A stretch of 64,000 nucleotides of DNA from contig QANU01102265.1 in NCBI GenBank assembly GCA_003254905.1, positions 16,125 through 80,124 on the forward strand, read 5' to 3'. How positions within the stretch are numbered: position 1 is the stretch's first letter; each line of letters starts with the position of its first letter. This document shows, piece after piece, positions 59,126-64,000 of the stretch. The position numbers and the translations under genes were made by a program. The notes under the pieces are model-generated. The model was not told the origin of the DNA, did no database searches, and saw only the letters and a list, made by a program, of their open reading frames with translations. The DNA is from Nissolia schottii. Lineage: Eukaryota; Streptophyta; Magnoliopsida; Fabales; Fabaceae.

Positions 59126-60237
59126 CTTTTTCCTTTACTTCCTCCTTTTTCTATCCATCCTTTACCTTCCTGTGTCATTCACCTCTTTGAACCAGTCCAC
59201 CCTTGGGCGACTGATCCGTTAACCAATCCAAACTTGTAAGGATGGCAAGGTAACACATCGACCAATCCAACTTTGTGAACTGGTGAGGGGCTTGTCTGTA
59301 AGACTTTTCCAAGAGAGGGCTTCCTAACATATAACTATATACGTATTCCCTAAGTTACATTATTATCTTTACACATTAGGTAATTAGCCTCTAATTCTCC
59401 AGGGTTGCCTTAACACCTATGCACAACCCATTCCTCATGATGCATGCTGTAATACACAAGAATGGACTACTAGGTACTCATTGGATCCCTTGGAATCACT
59501 AAAGTCCCAAGTCTGCCAGGTTTTATTCGAATACTTGGAGAGGCATTCGAATGAAATCCCTCAGAGTTCTTTCATTCGACTGAAATGGGTTTCATTCGAC
59601 TGAATTCCCTCAGCATTCTTTCATTTGAATACTAGGGGATTCATTCGATTGAAATCCTGAAAATTCGCCTTCATTCGACTGTAGTGGAATTCATTCGAAT
59701 GAAAGCTTATTTTGGCTTTCATTCAACTGAATTCTTTGCGTATTCGAATGATTGCTTAAAAAATCGCCTCCCCGAGACTCCAGTTCTTATTTTTCACTGT
59801 TCCTAGGGTTCCAATTGGTACAGTTATGTGTTTCATTTCTCAATATTTCACAAAACCCTTTTAAACCAATATCCCCTAAAATACTACTTCTCAGATCTAC
59901 AGTCAGATATACAATTAAACACATATACAGATAATAATTAATCCACATAGACAATGGGCTTAGGATTACCCACCTCAAAATGAGTTTCTGAATCGGTAGC
60001 AATGAAGAGAAAAATATCCTCTTCGCGTGGGTGTACTCATCCTATTTTTCCGGAGCCCGGTAGCGCTTCCGCGATGTGCACGAACGGGAAAAATAAAGAA
60101 AGAAAACATAGCAAAGAAACAGAGAAGCTACGCTTCTGGGGGAAGGAAACAAAGAACAAAGAAAGAAACAAAGTGAAACAGTATCAGGGGGGCCTTTATA
60201 GGCATTTCAAAAAGCAAGCACTGTGCTTGATATTTTC

Positions 60238-60591
60238 TTAAACTATCATTATCATATTACTATATTATATAATATATACATATATTCTACTATGTACATA
60301 TTTCGTTTCTTTCACCAGGGGATGCACGTTCCCCCTGGGACGTATACATATATATACATTTATATATTTACATATTTAATTATTACTGTATCATATTATT
60401 ATAATATATTTCCTAATACTATATATTATATTATATATATGTATATATATAGTAACAGCAGTGGCCATTCGGCCACTGTTATTATTGTTATTATTATTTA
60501 TATTACGTAATTATTATTATATACTATTTACGCTTATATATATACTGATATATTTGCTTCCTTGTTTCTATTGGGGGGGAATGTATACGTA

Positions 60592-60631
<40 letters not shown>

Positions 60632-60790
60632 TATTATTAATTATTATTATTATTATTATCGCTACCTACTAGGCATATATCTATATCTATATCCGTTTGT
60701 TTCTTTCTGTCAGGGGTCAGGGGGAATGTTAGGGGAATATATACATTTTACTATTGTATATATAATATATTATAGAATATATATTTGGCT
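60238..60790. repeat. Highly AT-rich stretch with (AT)n and (TTA)n runs
   Basis: Over 500 bases dominated by TATA-type dinucleotides, including an (AT)n run at about 60596-60628, lying in the U3 part of the LTR at 55660-61264. No coding potential. Three purine-rich islands containing GGGGAA-type sequence recur within it. Confidence 0.7.
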
Positions 60791-61264
60791 TAAGGGGGAA
60801 TGTACTTCCCAGGGATATTTACTTATATATGTTTTATATGGGTTCTTTGTCTTTCCTTTAGTCCGGGGGTACACCTTATTATAACTAAGGATCACATGAT
60901 CAATTTTGATCATGTTTGTTCGCGTTCAATTCTTAATTGTTCATGTACGGTTGTCCCAAAAATATTTCGGACATACCGTTGTGATCCCCTAGTTTTTCGT
61001 ATTAATATTTTAATTTTTGTCGAGGCATTCTCGAATTTATTTTCATATTAGTGTATTTTACGGACTCCCTTGAGTCATAATTAAATCCCGACAATGACAA
61101 AAATTACTCCGAATCTCACGAAATCCGGCGAGATTGCGAAATCATTATTTTGACTGGTATTTTTAATGATTAAATTCACTAATTTAATTTTCCAGTCTTA
61201 ATAATTGACTCGCATTTATTTATTATACGAAATCTTTGTAAGGGGAAAAATTCGGGATGTTACA

Positions 61265-61955
61265 ATTACCATAGAGAGCTTCACAACAAACTACAGCTTC
61301 TTACCCAAAGATCAAGGAGTGTAGATGAGTACCACAAGGAGATGGAGATTGCCATGATTAGAGACAACATTATGGAGGACAAAGAAGCAACAAGGGCTCG
61401 ATTCTTGCATGGTCTCAACCGAGACATAGCTGATGTTGTGGAGATGCACCATTATGTAGAGCTTCAAGAAATGGTACATCAAGCCATAAAGGTGGAGCAA
61501 CAACCCAAGAGAAGGAGTAATGAAAAAAAAAAGTTCCAACTGAGGTACTTTTAATTCTTGGAGGCAAAATTCAAAGAATAACCTTCCATCTTCCTCTAAT
61601 TCAAAAGAAGTTAGTTCAAAGAAAGTTGATCTGGTTGCGGCCCTACCAAAGAAAAATCCAATTGAAGCTAATTATTCAAGGAACCGTGACATAAGGTGTT
61701 TCAAATGCCAAGGAAGAGGCCACATCTCAAGTGAGTGCCTTAATAAGTGCACAATGATAAAAAATAATCATGGTGATTGGGAGACTAAAGAAGAGGCAAT
61801 AGATGATGAAGAAGAGCTTTCCAATGAAGATGATAGTGGAGAAAATGCTGTAGAGGGAGAACTTCTTGTTGCTAGAAGAGCACTTAGCATTCAACTAAAG
61901 GAGGATGAAAATAATCAAAGGGAGAACTTGTTTCATACACGCTGCCTAATTTAAG
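61265..61955 (+). pseudogene. Gag C-terminal part with zinc knuckle, CRM-like element
   Basis: It continues gag after the ATTAC duplication with SVDEYHKEMEIAMIRDN and FLHGLNRDIADVVEMHHYVE, which are strong signatures of this gag group. A CCHC zinc knuckle follows (CFKCQGRGHISSECLNKC, about 61699-61752), then an acidic segment (EEAIDDEEELSNEDDSGE). Broken, with a few breaks. Confidence 0.8.
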
Positions 61956-62485
61956 ATAAGGTATGTAGTGTAATCATTGATGGTGGTAGCTGTAGCAATG
62001 TGGCAAGTGTTGAATTGGTAGAAAAATTAAGCCTTCCTACATTGAAGCACAATCGTCCATATAGACTTCAATGGCTCAATGACTGTGGAGAATTGAAGGT
62101 AACCAAGCAGATGAAAATACCATTTTCTATTGGGAAATATAAAGATGAAGTACTTTGTGATGTTGTGCCCATGCAAGCTTGTCATCTCTTGCTAGGTAGG
62201 CCGTGGCAGTTTGATAGAAAAGTCACACATGATGGTTTCCTCAACCGTTATTCTTTTGTACTAAAAGGGGAACCTATCACCCTTCGTCCCATGGTGCCTA
62301 AACAGATTTTAGAAGATCAAATAAAGAGAAAAAAGAAAAATGAGAATGAGAAAAGAAAAAAAGAGAAAGAAAATGAGAAAACAAAAATAATGAGTGGAAA
62401 ACAAGAGGAGAACTTGAGAGAAAAAAAAGAAAAAGAAGACAAAGAGAAGAGTTTGCTATTGGCAAGAAAGAGTGATGTTAAGTAA
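61956..62485 (+). pseudogene. Protease region, CRM-like element
   Basis: It contains the aspartic-protease type motif IIDGGSCSNVASVELVEKL and, further on, CHLLLGRPWQFDRKVTHDG, the usual protease and post-protease motifs of chromoviruses. It ends in a very lysine/glutamate-rich stretch (62320-62450). Broken fossil. Confidence 0.75.
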
Positions 62486-62693
62486 GCCTTGAACTGTCAC
62501 CAAACCCTCCTAGTTCTTTTGTACAAGGAGGCAATGTTGAGCACTAATGATGTAACATCTTTGCCTAGTGCGATTTCATCTCTTTTGCAGGAATATGATG
62601 ATGTCTTTCCCAATGAGATACCACCGGGATTGCCACCAGTAAGAGGAATAGAACATCGAATTGATCTTATTCCTGGAGCCTCATTGCCTAGCA
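62486..62693 (+). pseudogene. Start of RT region, CRM-like element
   Basis: EYDDVFPNEIPPGLPPVRGIEH and DLIPGASLP are the conserved entry to the reverse transcriptase domain. The similarity stops near 62693, where a minus-strand ORF begins, so the element is incomplete in this window. Confidence 0.75.
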
Positions 62694-63208
62694 CGCACCT
62701 CCTTCATCCCCTGCATTAGCTCCTCTAGCAACATCTTCAGCTCCTCTTGGGAAGGGTTTTGAGTTTGTTGTTGGCAATGAGTGGGCTGTGGTGAATAAGG
62801 ATATGGTGGGTATAGGTCATGTTGGTACGGTTGAGGTTCGTGTGGTGGTGGTTGATGTGTTTCGCTAGGATAGGGGAGAAGAGAGTAAGGCTCGGGGTAA
62901 GGTTGGTAGGGGTAGAATGGTGAAGTCATCACCCCACAACGGCTCAAGTGGTCTTCCCATTGTTGTTCAGACAACTCGGCGACATTGTACGACAAGGTCA
63001 TCAATACCCTCTGAATGGTGTCCCTAGGTAGCCTCTCCAATTCCCCCATCCTTCGGTGGTACCTTTGGTGAAAACTGTCAAAATCCGCTCCATTACCTGA
63101 AAAGCAAGGAGCACTAGACCACTGCGAACTAGAAAAATTGTTAGAGTACATGATAGCACATTTGAGGGACAAAAATAAATGAAAAAAAAAATTAAAATTT
63201 TTTTTCAT
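62681..63208 (-). CDS. Proline/tyrosine/glutamine-rich ORF, unidentified
   Basis: A minus-strand frame of 175 codons; the likely start is the inner ATG at about 63151 (MYSNNFSSSQWSSAPCFSG). It has a helical stretch (HQRYHRRMGELERLPRDTIQ) with QQWEDHLSRCG, then a repeat-like PYQPYPEPYSLLPYP and PYQHDLYPPYPYSPQP region, and ends in an amphipathic helix (EELKMLLEELMQGMKEV). It probably belongs to another transposable element joined here, perhaps a gag-like leader ORF, but I do not recognise it. It abuts the truncated CRM-like pol. Confidence 0.45.
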   Translation of the reverse strand: MKKNFNFFFHLFLSLKCAIMYSNNFSSSQWSSAPCFSGNGADFDSFHQRYHRRMGELERLPRDTIQRVLMTLSYNVAELSEQQWEDHLSRCGVMTSPFYPYQPYPEPYSLLPYPSETHQPPPHEPQPYQHDLYPPYPYSPQPTHCQQQTQNPSQEELKMLLEELMQGMKEVRARQ

Positions 63209-63391
63209 AGGAAAGAAAAAAAACGAAAATGAAAAAAGGAATTTTTTTTTTGGATAGAAAAAAAATTGAAAATGAAAAAAAAGAAGAAGAATTTTTTTTT
63301 TTGGAAAAAAACGAAAAATGAAAAAAAAAATTTAAAAGAAAAGAACAAAAGCAAGAAAATAAAGAATTAACAAAAATAAAATGATAAAAAG
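63176..63391. repeat. A/T homopolymer-rich tract next to the gap
   Basis: Runs of eight to ten A or T alternate with GAAAATGAAAA-like sequence. On the minus strand it is the leader of the ORF at 62681-63208. It is low-complexity and probably caused the assembly gap. Confidence 0.7.
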
Positions 63392-64000
63392 NNNNNNNNN
63401 NNNNNNNNNNNNNNNNNNNNNNNNNNNNNNNNNNNNNNNNNNNNNNNNNNNNNNNNNNNNNNNNNNNNNNNNNNNNNNNNNNNNNNNNNNNNNNNNNNNN
63501 NNNNNNNNNNNNNNNNNNNNNNNNNNNNNNNNNNNNNNNNNNNNNNNNNNNNNNNNNNNNNNNNNNNNNNNNNNNNNNNNNNNNNNNNNNNNNNNNNNNN
63601 NNNNNNNNNNNNNNNNNNNNNNNNNNNNNNNNNNNNNNNNNNNNNNNNNNNNNNNNNNNNNNNNNNNNNNNNNNNNNNNNNNNNNNNNNNNNNNNNNNNN
63701 NNNNNNNNNNNNNNNNNNNNNNNNNNNNNNNNNNNNNNNNNNNNNNNNNNNNNNNNNNNNNNNNNNNNNNNNNNNNNNNNNNNNNNNNNNNNNNNNNNNN
63801 NNNNNNNNNNNNNNNNNNNNNNNNNNNNNNNNNNNNNNNNNNNNNNNNNNNNNNNNNNNNNNNNNNNNNNNNNNNNNNNNNNNNNNNNNNNNNNNNNNNN
63901 NNNNNNNNNNNNNNNNNNNNNNNNNNNNNNNNNNNNNNNNNNNNNNNNNNNNNNNNNNNNNNNNNNNNNNNNNNNNNNNNNNNNNNNNNNNNNNNNNNNN
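63392..64000. other. Assembly gap (Ns)
   Basis: 609 unknown bases. Nothing can be said about them. Confidence 1.

Larger units (their letters stand above)
55660..61264 (-). mobile_element. Solo LTR inserted in gag, itself interrupted
   Basis: Minus-strand LTR flanked by the duplication ATTAC (55655-55659 and 61265-61269), right end GGGATGTTACA. Its own sequence is 55660-56401 plus 58861-61264, about 3.1 kb. It has the acceptor-like box with GAGGAC/GTTCTC hairpin (about 56130-56180), CCGGC hairpin units (58981-59125), the conserved box and hairpin (59402-59445), an ATTCGAAT array (59518-59750), the donor-like box (about 59965) and a TATA box (about 60192-60201). Confidence 0.9.

Noticed and set aside
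60223-60510. 95-codon frame rich in Ile and Tyr
   Set aside because: It is produced by (AT)n-type DNA in the U3 of an LTR.
1-64000. tRNA, rRNA, bacterial operon or organelle DNA
   Set aside because: No cloverleaf, ribosomal or organellar gene sequence was seen on either strand; retrotransposon content dominates throughout.

Overview
This window looks like plant heterochromatin, most likely from a legume. The legume call (perhaps the bean/cowpea group) rests on the general look of the LTR families and is only an impression. I find no intact host gene, tRNA or rRNA. Almost everything is LTR retrotransposon, and most of it is solo LTRs nested inside one another. These are treated as fossils.

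Layout. A minus-strand composite of two copies of a short non-autonomous LTR element sharing one LTR (1976-5186) fills 341-19114. Its only recognisable coding matter is an antisense ORF resembling the 'putative plant transposon protein' family (about 341-602, 5740-6029 and 10121-10200). A solo LTR (6030-10120) and a larger LTR block (11643-17565, itself holding a copia-type solo LTR at 11955-13348) are inserted in it. The composite sits in an LTR (19115-20559), which sits in another (20560-22068), which sits in a third (22069-25308). That third one interrupts the integrase of a plus-strand Ty3/gypsy element of Tekay/Del type (25309-26148, LTR parts to 38064).

From 38065 to about 40680 lies a degenerate non-LTR coding remnant and AT-rich DNA. 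A second Tekay-type element (about 40690-53664) follows. Its reverse transcriptase region is split by a solo LTR (41072-49587), which holds another solo LTR (42100-47448). Its 3' LTR holds a CRM-like chromovirus (53665-about 62693), whose gag is split by a solo LTR (55660-61264) with yet another inside (56402-58855). Matching 5-bp target-site duplications support eight of these insertions. The last 609 bases are Ns.

The most interesting pattern is shared by most of the long LTR families. Downstream of a TATA box set in an inverted repeat there is a nearly invariant splice-donor-like box (GTGGGTAACTCTAG). Then come fast-changing arrays of palindromes and small hairpins, a conserved box with a covarying hairpin, and 1.2-2.5 kb later a nearly invariant acceptor-like box (GTTCTCACCCCCACTC, then TTATGATTCCAG). 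In several copies a short acidic, proline-rich ORF follows that acceptor. This suggests an intron carried wholly inside the LTR, with RNA structures kept by compensatory change. It is inference from the sequence and needs transcript data.
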